64,000 nt of DNA from Alphaproteobacteria bacterium. GTDB lineage: Bacteria; Pseudomonadota; Alphaproteobacteria; Acetobacterales; Acetobacteraceae. Numbering within the stretch: position 1 is the stretch's first letter; every line of letters begins with the position of its first letter. Positions 7,707-19,068 of the stretch are shown here, one piece after another. Location of the stretch: assembly GCA_026400815.1 (NCBI GenBank), contig JAPLOI010000077.1, positions 166,171 through 230,170 of the forward strand, given 5' to 3'. The notes beneath the pieces are model-generated. The model saw only the letters and a list, made by a program, of their open reading frames with translations. It was not told the origin of the DNA and did no database searches. The translations under genes were made by a program, and so were the position numbers.

Positions 7707-9320
7707 ATGGCCGAGGTGCTGCAGGACTATATCGTTGTCGGTGCTGGGTCGGCCGGGGCGGCGCTGGCGGCGCGGCTGACGGAGGATCCGAACACGCGCG
7801 TGCTGCTGGTGGAGGCCGGGCGGGCGAGCCATCCGGTTTCGCGCTTTCCGATCAGCTTCGGGCTGCTGATCGACAACCCCGCCGCCAACTGGCGTTATTT
7901 CTCCGAGCCGGAGCCGAACACCAACAACCGGTCGATCCCGGTGCCGCGCGGCAAGCTGCTGGGTGGGTCTTCCAGCATCAACGGGCTGGTCTATGTGCGC
8001 GGGCAGCCGCTGGATTTCGACACCTGGGCGCAGATGGGCTGCCGCGGCTGGTCGTATCGCGACGTGGCGCCGGTGTTCCAGCGGATGGAAAGCTACGTGA
8101 AGGGCGGCGACGAGGTGCGCGGCGGTGGCGGGCCGCTGCGGGTGGGCGAGGTGCCGGACGAGAACCCGATCTTCGATGCGCTGTTCGCCGCGGCGGACCA
8201 CCTGGGGATCAAGCGCAACCCCGATTACAACGGGCCGGACCAGGAAGGGATCGTGAAGACGCAGACCACGATCCACAATGGCCGGCGGATGAGCACGGCG
8301 CATTGCTACCTGGACCCCGCGCGCGGGCGGCCGAATTTGCGGATCGTCACCGAGGCGCACACCACGAAGGTGCTGCTGGACGGCGCGCGCTGCGTGGGCA
8401 TCGAATACGAGCAAGCGGGCAAGCGCGTGAAGGCGCTGGCGGGCAGGGAGGTGATCCTGTGCGCCGGGGCGGTGGCAACGCCGCAGCTGCTGGAGCTTTC
8501 GGGGATCGGGCAGCCGGAGTTGCTCTCTTCGCTGGGGATCGACGTGAAGCATGCGTTGCCCGGCGTGGGGGAGAATTTCCGCGACCACCTGAATGCGCGC
8601 ATCGTCTGGCGGGTGAAGCGGCCGGAGCTTTCCTACAACACGCGGGCGCGCGGGCTGGGGCTGCTGAAGGAGGCGCTGATCTACGCGACCTCCCGCACCG
8701 GTTTCTACAGCCTGCCCTCCGCACCGATGCTGGCCTTCCTGAAGACGCGGCCGGAGCTGGAGACGCCGGATGTGCAGATGCACCTGGTGCCCTATGCGGT
8801 GAAGAACCCGAAGAAGCGCCAGCTGCATGAATGGCCGGGCATGACGATCTCCGTCTATCAGCTGCGCCCGGAGAGCCTGGGCAGCATCCATATCCGCTCC
8901 GGCAATCCGCACGACCAGCCGGCGATCAAGTTCAACTTCCTGGCCGACCCGATCGACCAGCGCACGATGGTGGACGGGTTCCGGCTGGTGCGCAGCATCG
9001 CCAACGCGGCGCCGATGGAGCCGTATCGCGGGGAGGAGCACTCGCCCGGGGTGGAGGTGGCGAGCGACGAGCAGATCCTGGACTGGATCCGGCGCAATTC
9101 GGAAACCGCCTACCACCCGATCGGTACCTGCCGGATGGGGCCGCAGGCGAATTGCGTGGTGGACGACCAGCTGCGGGTGCACGGGATCGCGGGGCTGCGG
9201 ATCGCCGATGCTTCGATCTTCCCGACCATGCCGAGCGGCAACACCAATGCGCCGAGCATCATGGTCGGTGAGAAATGCGCCGACCTGATCCGGCAGGGGG
9301 CGATGGCCCAGGCTGCCTAG
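7707..9320 (+). CDS. GMC-family FAD-dependent choline/alcohol dehydrogenase-like oxidoreductase
   Basis: The 537-residue product has the N-terminal FAD motif VGAGSAG (about 11-17), the GMC signature GGSSSINGLVYVRG (about 85-98), and a C-terminal catalytic region with AYHPIGTCRMG (histidine near 470) and PSGNTNAPS (asparagine near 512). GMC enzymes oxidise alcohols such as choline, glucose or polyethylene glycol to aldehydes. A GGGGGAACGGGAC ribosome site supports the ATG at 7707. It is transcribed divergently from the amidase operon and could act on related substrates. No signal peptide is present, so it is probably cytoplasmic or peripheral to the inner membrane. Confidence 0.93.
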   Translation: MAEVLQDYIVVGAGSAGAALAARLTEDPNTRVLLVEAGRASHPVSRFPISFGLLIDNPAANWRYFSEPEPNTNNRSIPVPRGKLLGGSSSINGLVYVRGQPLDFDTWAQMGCRGWSYRDVAPVFQRMESYVKGGDEVRGGGGPLRVGEVPDENPIFDALFAAADHLGIKRNPDYNGPDQEGIVKTQTTIHNGRRMSTAHCYLDPARGRPNLRIVTEAHTTKVLLDGARCVGIEYEQAGKRVKALAGREVILCAGAVATPQLLELSGIGQPELLSSLGIDVKHALPGVGENFRDHLNARIVWRVKRPELSYNTRARGLGLLKEALIYATSRTGFYSLPSAPMLAFLKTRPELETPDVQMHLVPYAVKNPKKRQLHEWPGMTISVYQLRPESLGSIHIRSGNPHDQPAIKFNFLADPIDQRTMVDGFRLVRSIANAAPMEPYRGEEHSPGVEVASDEQILDWIRRNSETAYHPIGTCRMGPQANCVVDDQLRVHGIAGLRIADASIFPTMPSGNTNAPSIMVGEKCADLIRQGAMAQAA

Positions 9321-9330
9321 TGGGGGCTGC

Positions 9331-10317
9331 TTAAACCTGTACGGCCTTCATCGCACCGGCGGGATAGCGCGTGCCCGAGGCGGCCCCAACCGGCACGGCG
9401 GCGGAGATGGCAGCGACTTCGTCGGCTGACAGGGTGAGGGCCGCGGCGCCGAGGTTCTCCTCCAGCCGGGCCAGGTGGCGCGTGCCCGGAATGGCCACGA
9501 CATCCTCGCCCTGCGCCAGGAGCCAGGCGAGGGTAAGCTGGGCCGGCGTGCAGCCCTTGGCGCGAGCGAAGGCCTCCACCTTTTCCACCAGCGCGCGGTT
9601 GGCGGCGAAGTTGGCTTCCTGGAAGCGGGGATGGGCGGCGCGGCGGCCATCCACCTGGGCGAATTCCTGGATCACGCCGGCGAGGAAGCCGCGCCCGAGC
9701 GGGCTGTAGGCGACGAAGCCGATGCCGAGTTCGCGGGTGACAGACAGCGATTCCTCGGCCTCCGCGCGGTAGAGCAGGGAGAATTCGGTCTGCACCGCGG
9801 CGATGGGGTGCACCGCATGGGCGCGGCGGATGGTGGCCGGGGCGGCCTCGCTCAGGCCGAGGAAGCGGATTTTGCCTTGCTCGACCAGGCGGGCCATGGC
9901 GCCGACCGTGTCCTCGATCGGCACCGAGGGGTCCACGCGGTGCTGGTAGTAAAGATCGATCATCTCAACCCCCAGCCGCTTCAGCGAGGCCTCGCAGGCC
10001 TGTTGCACATATTCGGGCCGGCCGTTCACGCCGTTGGGGCCGCCGGGATTCTGTGTTTGGCCGAACTTGGTGGCGAGCACGATTTTGTCGCGCAGGCCTT
10101 TCAGGGCGCGGCCCAGCACCGCCTCGTTGTGGCCCCAGCCATACATGTCGGAGCTGTCGAAGTGATCCACCCCGCGGTCGATGGCGGCGCGGATCAGGGC
10201 CTCCGAGACCGCGTCGTCGGCGTCGCCATAGACGCCGGAGAGCGACATGCAGCCGAGGCCGATGGTCGAGACGCTGGGGCCGGCGGTTCCGAGCTGGCGG
10301 TGCGGCAATGCGGGCAT
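9331..10317 (-). CDS. Aldo/keto reductase
   Basis: The 328-residue protein begins [13 protein letters not shown] and carries the catalytic tetrad of the aldo/keto reductase superfamily, D54, Y59, K84 and H126. These enzymes reduce aldehydes or ketones with NADPH in a TIM barrel. The sequence is closest in style to the AKR13 and YajO-like group ([25 protein letters not shown]). It converges with the GMC gene with 10 bp between stops, and its start lies 33 bp from the end of ispDF on the same strand, so it may be transcribed with ispDF. No specific substrate can be deduced. Confidence 0.93.
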   Translation of the reverse strand: MPALPHRQLGTAGPSVSTIGLGCMSLSGVYGDADDAVSEALIRAAIDRGVDHFDSSDMYGWGHNEAVLGRALKGLRDKIVLATKFGQTQNPGGPNGVNGRPEYVQQACEASLKRLGVEMIDLYYQHRVDPSVPIEDTVGAMARLVEQGKIRFLGLSEAAPATIRRAHAVHPIAAVQTEFSLLYRAEAEESLSVTRELGIGFVAYSPLGRGFLAGVIQEFAQVDGRRAAHPRFQEANFAANRALVEKVEAFARAKGCTPAQLTLAWLLAQGEDVVAIPGTRHLARLEENLGAAALTLSADEVAAISAAVPVGAASGTRYPAGAMKAVQV

Positions 10318-10350
10318 GGGTCTCTCCCTCGGGGCGGCGGCGGCCAGAGC

Positions 10351-11511
10351 CTAGGCGGGTACCAGCACCATGGCCACGGCCTGGGCGGCGATGCCCTCCA
10401 TGCGGCCGGTGAAGCCGAGCTTCTCCGTGGTGGTGGCCTTCACGCTGACGCGGCCGGGGTCGATGCCCAGCAGGTCGGCGAGGCGGGCCATCATGGCGGC
10501 GGCGTGGGGGGCGATCTTGGGGCGTTCGCAGATCAGGGTGACATCCACGTTGGCGATGGTGCCGCCCTTGGCGCGCACGAGGTCGCCGGCGTGGCGCAGG
10601 AAGATGGCGCTGTCCATGTCCTTGTAGGTCATGTCGCTGGGCGGGAAGTGGCGGCCGATATCGCCTTCCGCCAGTGCGCCGTAGATCGCGTCGCACAAAG
10701 CGTGGATGCCGACATCGGCATCGGAATGGCCGGCGAGGCCACGCTCGTGCGGGACGTCGATGCCGCAGAGGATCAGGCGGCGGTTCTCGGCGAGGATATG
10801 GACGTCGTAGCCGGTGCCGACGCGCGGCAGGAGCGTGGGGGTCAGGATGCGCTCCATGCGGGTGAGGTCCTCGGGCCAGGTGATCTTGATATTGTCCTCG
10901 TGGCCGGGAACCAGGGCAACGCCGTGGCCGGCGGCTTCGAGGAGGGAGGAATCGTCGGTGGCACCTTCCGGGGCGGTGCGGTGCAGGGCGAGCAGCAGGG
11001 GGTAGCGGAAGGCCTGCGGGGTTTGGGCGCGGAACAGGCCGGTGCGGTCGACGGTGCCGGCGATCAGGCCGTTCGCGCCGCGCTTGAGCGTGTCGGCGAC
11101 CGGGGCGGCGGGGATGGCACCGGGGTTCGTGGTCAGGGCCGTGGTGAGGGCGGCGAGAGTGCCCTGGGGGATGAAGGGGCGGGCGGCGTCGTGGACCAGC
11201 ACGATATCAGGCGCGTCGGTGGCGAGGGCTTCGAGGCCGGCGCGAACGCTGGCCTGGCGGGTGGCGCCGCCGGGGACCGGGGGGCGGTGCGGGACGCCGG
11301 CGAGCGCTGCGGTGATCGGGGCGGCTTCGCCAACCGGCTGGATCAGGATGCCGGCGCGGGCCAGCGTTTCGGCGGCGTGCCGGATCACGGGGCGGCCGGC
11401 GCAGCTCAGGAACTGTTTCGGCGTGTCGGCGCCGAAGCGCTGGCCGCTGCCGGCGGCGACCAGGACGCAGGCGATGCGGGGCGAGGCGGGGAGGGGGGCC
11501 AGGATGGTCAT
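10351..11511 (-). CDS. ispDF: Bifunctional IspD/IspF, MEP isoprenoid pathway
   Basis: The 386-residue product fuses 2-C-methyl-D-erythritol 4-phosphate cytidylyltransferase (IspD) to 2-C-methyl-D-erythritol 2,4-cyclodiphosphate synthase (IspF). The N-terminal half has the nucleotide-binding VAAGSGQRFGADTPKQFL region. The C-terminal half starts at RVGTGYDVHIL with the zinc-binding DxH, followed by GHSDADVGIHALCDA. The fusion is common in alphaproteobacteria. The gene is divergent from dusB, the usual neighbour in this class. Confidence 0.97.
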   Translation of the reverse strand: MTILAPLPASPRIACVLVAAGSGQRFGADTPKQFLSCAGRPVIRHAAETLARAGILIQPVGEAAPITAALAGVPHRPPVPGGATRQASVRAGLEALATDAPDIVLVHDAARPFIPQGTLAALTTALTTNPGAIPAAPVADTLKRGANGLIAGTVDRTGLFRAQTPQAFRYPLLLALHRTAPEGATDDSSLLEAAGHGVALVPGHEDNIKITWPEDLTRMERILTPTLLPRVGTGYDVHILAENRRLILCGIDVPHERGLAGHSDADVGIHALCDAIYGALAEGDIGRHFPPSDMTYKDMDSAIFLRHAGDLVRAKGGTIANVDVTLICERPKIAPHAAAMMARLADLLGIDPGRVSVKATTTEKLGFTGRMEGIAAQAVAMVLVPA

Positions 11512-11572
11512 GCCGCAGAGTCGCGCTGGGCTGCGGTGGCGTCAACGGGGCGCAAACCGCCCAAGGAATACG

Positions 11573-11601
11573 TTGCGTGACAACGAAGCGCCCACTAGTT
11601 T
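11573..11601 (+). promoter_or_regulatory. Candidate sigma-70 promoter of dusB-ntrBC
   Basis: TTGCGT and TAGTTT are separated by 17 bases. The expected transcription start, about 11608, falls within three bases of the dusB ATG and no Shine-Dalgarno sequence is visible, so the message may be leaderless or nearly so. This is pattern matching only. Confidence 0.35.
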
Positions 11602-11610
11602 GCCCAAATC

Positions 11611-12675
11611 ATGGGCATTCCCGACTCCTTACCGTCCCGTCTCCGCCCCATCGACCTCGGCGGCGGCGTGGTGATCGACACGCCGGTGATCCTGGCGCCG
11701 ATGTCTGGCGTGACGGATCTGCCGTTCCGCCGGCTGGCGCGCGAGCTGGGCGCGGGGCTGGTGGTGTCTGAAATGATCGCCTCCTGGGCGATGGTGCGCG
11801 AGAACAAGGCAACGCTGCGGATGGCGGCGATGGACGGCAAGCCGACCTCCATCCAACTCGCCGGCTGCGACCCGGAGGCGATGGCGGAGGCGGCGCGCAT
11901 CGCCGTGGCCAAGGGTGCCGATATCGTCGACATCAATTTCGGCTGCCCGGTGAAGAAGGTGGCGGTGGGCCAGATGGCCGGTAGCGCGCTGATGCGCGAC
12001 GAAATCGGCGCGGCACGCATCCTGGAAGCCACCGTGAAGGCGGTGCCGGTGCCGGTGACGCTGAAGATGCGCATGGGCTGGGACCATAATTCGCTCAACG
12101 CGCCGAAGCTGGCGCGGATCGCGGAGGAGTCCGGCATCCGGATGGTGACGGTGCACGGCCGCACCCGGCAGATGTTCTACACCGGCACGGCGGATTGGGA
12201 TTTCATCGCCAGCGTGAAGGCGGCCACGAACCTGCCGCTGATCGCCAATGGCGACATCACCAGCGAGGACGATGCGGCCGAGGCGCTGCGGCGGTCTGGT
12301 GCGGATGGGGTAATGGTGGGGCGCGGCTGCTACGGAAGGCCGTGGTTCCCAGCCCAGGTGGCGCATTACCTGCAGACCGGTGAGCGGATTCCGGAGCCGG
12401 ACCTGGCCGCGCAGAAAGACATCATGCTGCGCCACTACGCGGCGATGCAGCTGCATTTCGGCACCGAGCCCGGCATGCGCCTGGCCCGCAAGCATTTGTC
12501 CTGGTACTCGCGCGGCCTGCGCGGATCGGCGGATTTCCGCGCCACCGTGATGCGGCTGCCCGATGTGCCCGCGGTGCTGGAAGCAATCGACCGGTTCTAC
12601 GACCCGCTGATCGAGCGCGGCGAGCAGCGGGTGCGCGAGAAGCTGCCGGATTCCGAGATGGCCGAAGCCGCATGA
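11611..12675 (+). CDS. dusB: tRNA-dihydrouridine synthase
   Basis: The 354-residue flavoprotein reduces uridines in the D-loop of tRNA. It has APMSGVTDLPFR at the N-terminus, the catalytic cysteine in NFGCPVKKV, and the FMN-phosphate region GADGVMVGRGCYGRPW. The gene is the first of the dusB-ntrB-ntrC-ntrY-ntrX order that is conserved in many alphaproteobacteria, where it was originally called nifR3. Its stop overlaps the ntrB start. No ribosome site is obvious before the ATG. Confidence 0.97.
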   Translation: MGIPDSLPSRLRPIDLGGGVVIDTPVILAPMSGVTDLPFRRLARELGAGLVVSEMIASWAMVRENKATLRMAAMDGKPTSIQLAGCDPEAMAEAARIAVAKGADIVDINFGCPVKKVAVGQMAGSALMRDEIGAARILEATVKAVPVPVTLKMRMGWDHNSLNAPKLARIAEESGIRMVTVHGRTRQMFYTGTADWDFIASVKAATNLPLIANGDITSEDDAAEALRRSGADGVMVGRGCYGRPWFPAQVAHYLQTGERIPEPDLAAQKDIMLRHYAAMQLHFGTEPGMRLARKHLSWYSRGLRGSADFRATVMRLPDVPAVLEAIDRFYDPLIERGEQRVREKLPDSEMAEAA

Positions 12676-13805
12676 GGAACATGCTGCTCAGCGCGGTGCG
12701 GCTGGCGGAACGGCGCCGGCCCGCGCCGCCTGATTCCACGGCGATGCTGTCCGCCCTGCCGGTGCCGGTGGTGGTGCTGGACCGGGAGAACCGGCTGCGC
12801 TTCCTGAACCATGCCGGCGAGCAGTTCCTGGGCATTTCCGCCGCGGCGGCCGCCCAGCTTTCCCTTTCGGATTTCCTGGCCGCCGACAATCCGCTGTTCC
12901 TGCTGGTGGACCAGGTGCGCCAGCACGATGCGCGGGTGGCCGACCACGACATGGCGCTGGAAGGCCCGCGGCTGAAGCGCATGAACATCGCCGTGCAGGG
13001 CGCGCCGCTGCCGGAGGAGCCCGGCGCGGTGGTGCTGGTGCTGCATGATGCCACCGCCGCCCGCGCGCTGGACCGGCAACTGACGGTGCGCGGGGCCGCG
13101 CGCTCCGTGGCCGGGCTTGCGGCCACGCTGGCGCATGAGGTGAAGAACCCACTTTCCGGCATCCGGGGTGCCGCGCAGCTGCTGGAGGCCAGCGTCTCCG
13201 AGGCCGATCGCGAGCTGACCGTGCTGATCCGCGACGAGGCAGACCGCATCCGCGACCTGGTGGACCGGATGGAGGCGTTCGGCGAGAAGCCGGTGCAGTA
13301 CGGCCCGGTGAACATCCATCGCGTGCTGGAGCATGTTCGGCGGCTGGCGCAATCGGGCTTCGCCGCCTCGATCCGCTTCACGGAGCTGTACGACCCCTCC
13401 CTGCCGCCGGTGCACGGCAACCGCGACCAGCTGGTGCAGGTGATCCTGAACCTGGTGAAGAACGCGGCCGAGGCGATCGTGCAGGGCGACGTGGCGCATG
13501 GCGAGATCCACATGATCACTGGCTTCCAGCACGGGGTGCGGCTGGCAGCGCCAGGCAGCGACGCGCGGCGGCATCTGCCGCTGTTCGTGATCGTGCGCGA
13601 CAACGGGCCGGGCATTCCGGACGATATCCGCCCGCATCTGTTCGACCCGTTCGTCAGCGGCAAGCCCTCCGGCAGCGGGCTTGGTTTGGCGCTGGTGGCC
13701 AAGATCGTCAGCGACCATGGCGGCCTGGTGGAGGTGGAAAGCCGCGGCGGGCGGACGGAGTTCCGCCTGATGCTGCCGATGGTCGACGAAGAGAGCCAGA
13801 ACTGA
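12672..13805 (+). CDS. ntrB: Nitrogen regulation sensor histidine kinase NtrB (GlnL)
   Basis: This is a soluble 377-residue sensor kinase. A PAS-type N-terminal region is followed by the H-box [17 protein letters not shown], the N-box containing NLVKNAAEA, and the ATP-binding glycine boxes DNGPGIPDD and GSGLGLAL. In the known system NtrB, controlled by PII protein, phosphorylates or dephosphorylates NtrC according to nitrogen status. The ATG at 12672 overlaps the end of dusB by four bases, so the two are co-translated. ntrC starts 28 bp downstream. Confidence 0.96.
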   Translation: MRNMLLSAVRLAERRRPAPPDSTAMLSALPVPVVVLDRENRLRFLNHAGEQFLGISAAAAAQLSLSDFLAADNPLFLLVDQVRQHDARVADHDMALEGPRLKRMNIAVQGAPLPEEPGAVVLVLHDATAARALDRQLTVRGAARSVAGLAATLAHEVKNPLSGIRGAAQLLEASVSEADRELTVLIRDEADRIRDLVDRMEAFGEKPVQYGPVNIHRVLEHVRRLAQSGFAASIRFTELYDPSLPPVHGNRDQLVQVILNLVKNAAEAIVQGDVAHGEIHMITGFQHGVRLAAPGSDARRHLPLFVIVRDNGPGIPDDIRPHLFDPFVSGKPSGSGLGLALVAKIVSDHGGLVEVESRGGRTEFRLMLPMVDEESQN

Positions 13806-13833
13806 GGCCGGCGTCACTGAAAGATTGTGTGCC

Positions 13834-15300
<1,467 letters not shown>

Positions 15301-15306
15301 TCGTCG

Positions 15307-17616
15307 ATGGACGCCGCGCCCATCTTGCAGCCGGTGCCGGAGGCGGAGCAGGTGCCGCCGCGGCGGGATGGGCTGCGGGCCCGGCTGTCGCGGCTGGTGG
15401 ACCTGCTGATCGGGCGCGTTTCCACCCTGGTGCTGGCCGCGGTGGCGCTGGCGCTGGGGGTGGCGACCTTCGTGTTCCTGGCCACCGGGGTGCAGCGGCC
15501 CAACCAGTTGTTCGCGCTGATCCTGGCCAATCTGGTGGTGGTGCTGCTGCTGGTGGCCCTGCTGTCGGTGCGGCTGACCCGGGTGTGGATGGAGCGCAGG
15601 CGGGCGGCGGCCGGGGCGCGGCTGCACGTGCGCCTGGTGCTGCTGTTCAGCGTGGTGGCGGTAACCCCCGCGATCGTGGTGGCGGTGTTCTCCACCATCT
15701 TCTTCAACTACGGCATCCAGGCCTGGTTCGCCGACCCGGTGCGCACGGCGCTGCAACAGAGCCTGTCGGCGGCGCGTGGCTATGCCGAGGAGCACCGCAA
15801 CAACATCCGCGCCGATGCGCTCAGCATGTCCGCCGACCTGGTGCGCGGCGGGCTGCGGCTGATGAGCACCGACCCGAACGGCTTCCTCAACTTCCTGGCC
15901 ACCCAGACCGGGCTGCGCGGCCTCACGGAATCGGCGATCTATGAGCCCGTCACGGGGCAGGTGATCGCCTCGGCCGGCAGCATGACGGGGTTCGAGAGCG
16001 TGGTGCCGCCGGAATGGGCCACCGAGATGGCGCGCACCGGCGACGTGGCCGTGCTGGGCAGCGAGGACCAGACCAAGGTGCGCGGCGTGGTGCTGCTGGA
16101 AACCACGCCGAACCTGATGCTGGTGATCGGCCGGCTGGTGGACCCCTCCATCCTCGATCACATCGTGCGGACGGAAAAGGCGGTGCAGCTCTACGAACGG
16201 CTGGACCAGAACCGCACTGGGTTGCAGGTGACCTTCGCGGTGGTGTTCGCGCTGGTCGCCCTCGCCGTGCTGGCCGCGGCCGTGCTGATCGGGCTGGTGC
16301 TGGCCAACCAGATCGCACGCCCGGTGGGTGGGCTGATCACGGCGGCGGAGCGTGTGCGCGCCGGTGATCTTTCGGTGCGCGTGGCGGAGGTGGATACCGG
16401 AGATGACATCGCCGGCCTGTCGCGCGCCTTCAACCGCATGACAGGGCAGCTCGCGGCCCAGCGCAGCGAACTGATGGAGGCCTACAGCCAGATCGACGAG
16501 CGGCGCCGCTTCACCGAAACGGTGCTCTCCGGCGTGTCGGCCGGTGTGATCGGGCTGGATCCCGAGGGCCGTGTGGAACTGCCGAACCGCGCTGCCGGCA
16601 CGCTGCTGGGGCGCGATCTGTGGCGCGACGTGGGCCGCCCGCTGGAGGAGGTGGTGCCGGAATTCGCACCATTGCTGCAGGCGGCCGTCGCGGCACCGTC
16701 GCAGGTGCACACGGCAGAGGTGCATCTGGATTCGCCGCGCGAAGGCGGGGGCGGGCAGCGCCGCACGCTGCTGGCACGCATCGGCGCCGACCTCACCGCG
16801 CAGCCACCGGATCTCGAGGGCAACGAGCAGCCGGACCGGATCGCCAACCTGGTGGTGACCTTCGACGATATCACGGAGCTGCAATCCGCCCAGCGCAAGG
16901 CGGCCTGGGCCGATGTGGCACGCCGCATCGCGCACGAGATCAAGAACCCGCTGACACCGATCCAGCTTTCCGCCGAGCGCCTCAAGCGCCGCTTTGCCCG
17001 CGAGATCACCTCGGACCCCGAGACCTTCATCCAGTGCGCCGACACCATCGTGCGCCATGTGGGCGATATCGGGCGGATGGTGGATGAGTTCAGCCGCTTC
17101 GCCCGCATGCCGCAGCCGGTGATCAAGCCGGAGGATATCGGCCGCGTGGTGCGCGAGGCGATGGTGCTGCAGCGCCAGGCGCGGCCAGACGTGGTGTTCA
17201 CCACCGACATCCCGGATCGCGGGCCGGAAGCGCTCTGCGACCGGCGGCTGCTGGGCCAGGCGGTAACCAACCTGCTGCAGAACGCCGCCGATGCGCTGGC
17301 GATGCGGCCGGAGGGCAGCGGCCCAGACGGGACGAACAAGGGCCATATCGCCGTCGGCGTCGGGCTGCATGGCAATGAGGTGGTGATCGTGGTGGCCGAT
17401 GACGGAATCGGGCTGCCGGGGCAGGATCGGGATAGGCTCACCGAACCCTATGTCACCCACAAGCCGAAAGGCACCGGACTTGGCCTGGCGATCGTCAAGA
17501 AGATCATGGAGGACCACGGCGGGCGGATTACGCTCGACGACCGCGTGCCGGAGCCGGACTGGCCCGGAACCGGCGCGGTGGTGTGCCTGTTCCTGCCGCC
17601 CAGGCCGGCGGCCTGA
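15307..17616 (+). CDS. ntrY: Membrane sensor histidine kinase NtrY
   Basis: The 769-residue kinase starts with three hydrophobic segments in the first 150 residues, a periplasmic region, and a further membrane segment around residues 300-330 followed by a HAMP domain (ARPVGGLITAAERVRAGDL). A PAS-like region precedes the H-box AHEIKNPLTPIQLSAERL, then the N-box NLLQNAADA and the G-boxes DDGIGLPG and GTGLGLAI. NtrY is known to act with NtrX in nitrogen, redox and envelope responses of alphaproteobacteria. Only six bases separate it from ntrC. Confidence 0.96.
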   Translation: MDAAPILQPVPEAEQVPPRRDGLRARLSRLVDLLIGRVSTLVLAAVALALGVATFVFLATGVQRPNQLFALILANLVVVLLLVALLSVRLTRVWMERRRAAAGARLHVRLVLLFSVVAVTPAIVVAVFSTIFFNYGIQAWFADPVRTALQQSLSAARGYAEEHRNNIRADALSMSADLVRGGLRLMSTDPNGFLNFLATQTGLRGLTESAIYEPVTGQVIASAGSMTGFESVVPPEWATEMARTGDVAVLGSEDQTKVRGVVLLETTPNLMLVIGRLVDPSILDHIVRTEKAVQLYERLDQNRTGLQVTFAVVFALVALAVLAAAVLIGLVLANQIARPVGGLITAAERVRAGDLSVRVAEVDTGDDIAGLSRAFNRMTGQLAAQRSELMEAYSQIDERRRFTETVLSGVSAGVIGLDPEGRVELPNRAAGTLLGRDLWRDVGRPLEEVVPEFAPLLQAAVAAPSQVHTAEVHLDSPREGGGGQRRTLLARIGADLTAQPPDLEGNEQPDRIANLVVTFDDITELQSAQRKAAWADVARRIAHEIKNPLTPIQLSAERLKRRFAREITSDPETFIQCADTIVRHVGDIGRMVDEFSRFARMPQPVIKPEDIGRVVREAMVLQRQARPDVVFTTDIPDRGPEALCDRRLLGQAVTNLLQNAADALAMRPEGSGPDGTNKGHIAVGVGLHGNEVVIVVADDGIGLPGQDRDRLTEPYVTHKPKGTGLGLAIVKKIMEDHGGRITLDDRVPEPDWPGTGAVVCLFLPPRPAA

Positions 17617-17636
17617 CCGGGTTCGGGGGGACCACC

Positions 17637-19031
17637 ATGGCGCATGACATCCTGATCGTGGACGACGAGCCCGATATCCGGCTGCTGGTGCAGGGGCTGC
17701 TGGAGGACGAAGGCTATTCCACGCGCCTGGCCGGCGATTCCGATGCCGCGGTGGCGGCGTTCCGGGCGCGCCGGCCCTCGCTGGTGATCCTGGACGTGTG
17801 GCTGCAGGGCTCCGCACTCGATGGGCTGGGCATCCTGGAGGCGATGCAGGCGGAGGAGCCGGCGGTGCCGGTGGTGATGATGTCCGGCCATGGCAACATC
17901 GAAACCGCGGTCACGGCGATCCAGCACGGCGCCTATGATTTCATCGAAAAGCCATTCCAGACCGACCGGCTGCTGCTGGTGTGCCGGCGCGCGATCGAGG
18001 CGGCGCGGCTGGCGCGCGAGAACGCGGAGCTGCGGCTGCGCGCCGGTGGCGAAACGGAGCTGACCGGCGAGAGTGCCGCTATCGCAGCGATCCGCGGCGC
18101 GGTGGAGAAAGTGGCGCCCACCGGATCGCGCGTGCTGATCACCGGCCCGGCCGGATCGGGCAAGGAGGTGGTGGCGCGCATGATCCACGCCCGCTCCCGC
18201 CGGGCGGACGGCCCGTTCATCGCGCTGAACTGCGCCACCCTGGCCCCCGCGCGCTTCGAGGAGGAGCTGTTCGGCGTGGAAGGCGGCAGCGATCCGCAGG
18301 CACAGCAACGCCGGGCTGGCGTGCTGGAGCGGGCGCATAGCGGCACGCTGCTGCTGGATGAAGTCAGCGACATGCCGCTGGAAACCCAGGGCAAGATCGT
18401 GCGCGCCTTGCAGGACCAGAGCTTCGAACGGCTCGGCGGCTCCCTGCGCGTGAAGGTGGATATCCGCGTGCTGGCCATCACCAACCGGGATCTGCAGGCG
18501 GAGATCGGCGCCGGGCGGTTCCGCGAGGATCTGTTCTACCGCCTGGCCGTGGTGCCGCTGCGGATGCCGGCATTGCGCGAACGGAGGGAGGATATCCCGG
18601 TGCTGGCACGGCATTTCCTGGTGCGCTCGGCGGAGAATTCCGGCATGGCGCCACGCGAGCTTTCCACCGATGCGCTGACGGCGCTGCAGGCGTACGACTG
18701 GCCGGGCAATGTGCGCCAGCTGCGCAACCTGATGGACTGGCTGCTGATCATGGCCCCGGGCGGCGCCGGCGAGCCGATCCGCGCCGAAATGCTGCCACCG
18801 GAAATCGGCTCGGCCGCGCCGGCGCTGTTCAACAGCGATCCCTCGGCAGACATCATGGCCCTGCCGCTGCGTGAGGCACGGGACCTGTTCGAGACGCAAT
18901 ACCTCCAGGCGCAGCTGCTGCGCTTCGGCGGCAATATCAGCCGCACGGCGAGCTTCGTCGGCATGGAGCGCAGCGCGCTGCACCGCAAGCTGAAGCAGCT
19001 GGGCGTGGGCGGCGACGAAAAATCAGTCTGA
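17637..19031 (+). CDS. ntrX: Response regulator NtrX without a GAFTGA motif
   Basis: The 464-residue protein has a receiver domain (IVDDEPD, phosphoacceptor in ILDVWLQG), an AAA+ domain with Walker A GPAGSGKEV and Walker B LLLDEVSDMP, and a Fis-type C-terminal helix-turn-helix. After the ELFG motif, where NtrC has HERGAFTGA, the sequence is VEGGSDPQAQQRRAG, so the sigma-54 contact loop is missing. Loss of this loop is described for several alphaproteobacterial NtrX proteins, which act at sigma-70 promoters instead. The ATG at 17637 is chosen over an upstream start inside ntrY. Confidence 0.95.
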   Translation: MAHDILIVDDEPDIRLLVQGLLEDEGYSTRLAGDSDAAVAAFRARRPSLVILDVWLQGSALDGLGILEAMQAEEPAVPVVMMSGHGNIETAVTAIQHGAYDFIEKPFQTDRLLLVCRRAIEAARLARENAELRLRAGGETELTGESAAIAAIRGAVEKVAPTGSRVLITGPAGSGKEVVARMIHARSRRADGPFIALNCATLAPARFEEELFGVEGGSDPQAQQRRAGVLERAHSGTLLLDEVSDMPLETQGKIVRALQDQSFERLGGSLRVKVDIRVLAITNRDLQAEIGAGRFREDLFYRLAVVPLRMPALRERREDIPVLARHFLVRSAENSGMAPRELSTDALTALQAYDWPGNVRQLRNLMDWLLIMAPGGAGEPIRAEMLPPEIGSAAPALFNSDPSADIMALPLREARDLFETQYLQAQLLRFGGNISRTASFVGMERSALHRKLKQLGVGGDEKSV

Positions 19032-19068
19032 GCAGGCCGGCATCAGGATGCGGGCTACGGGAGGTGTG

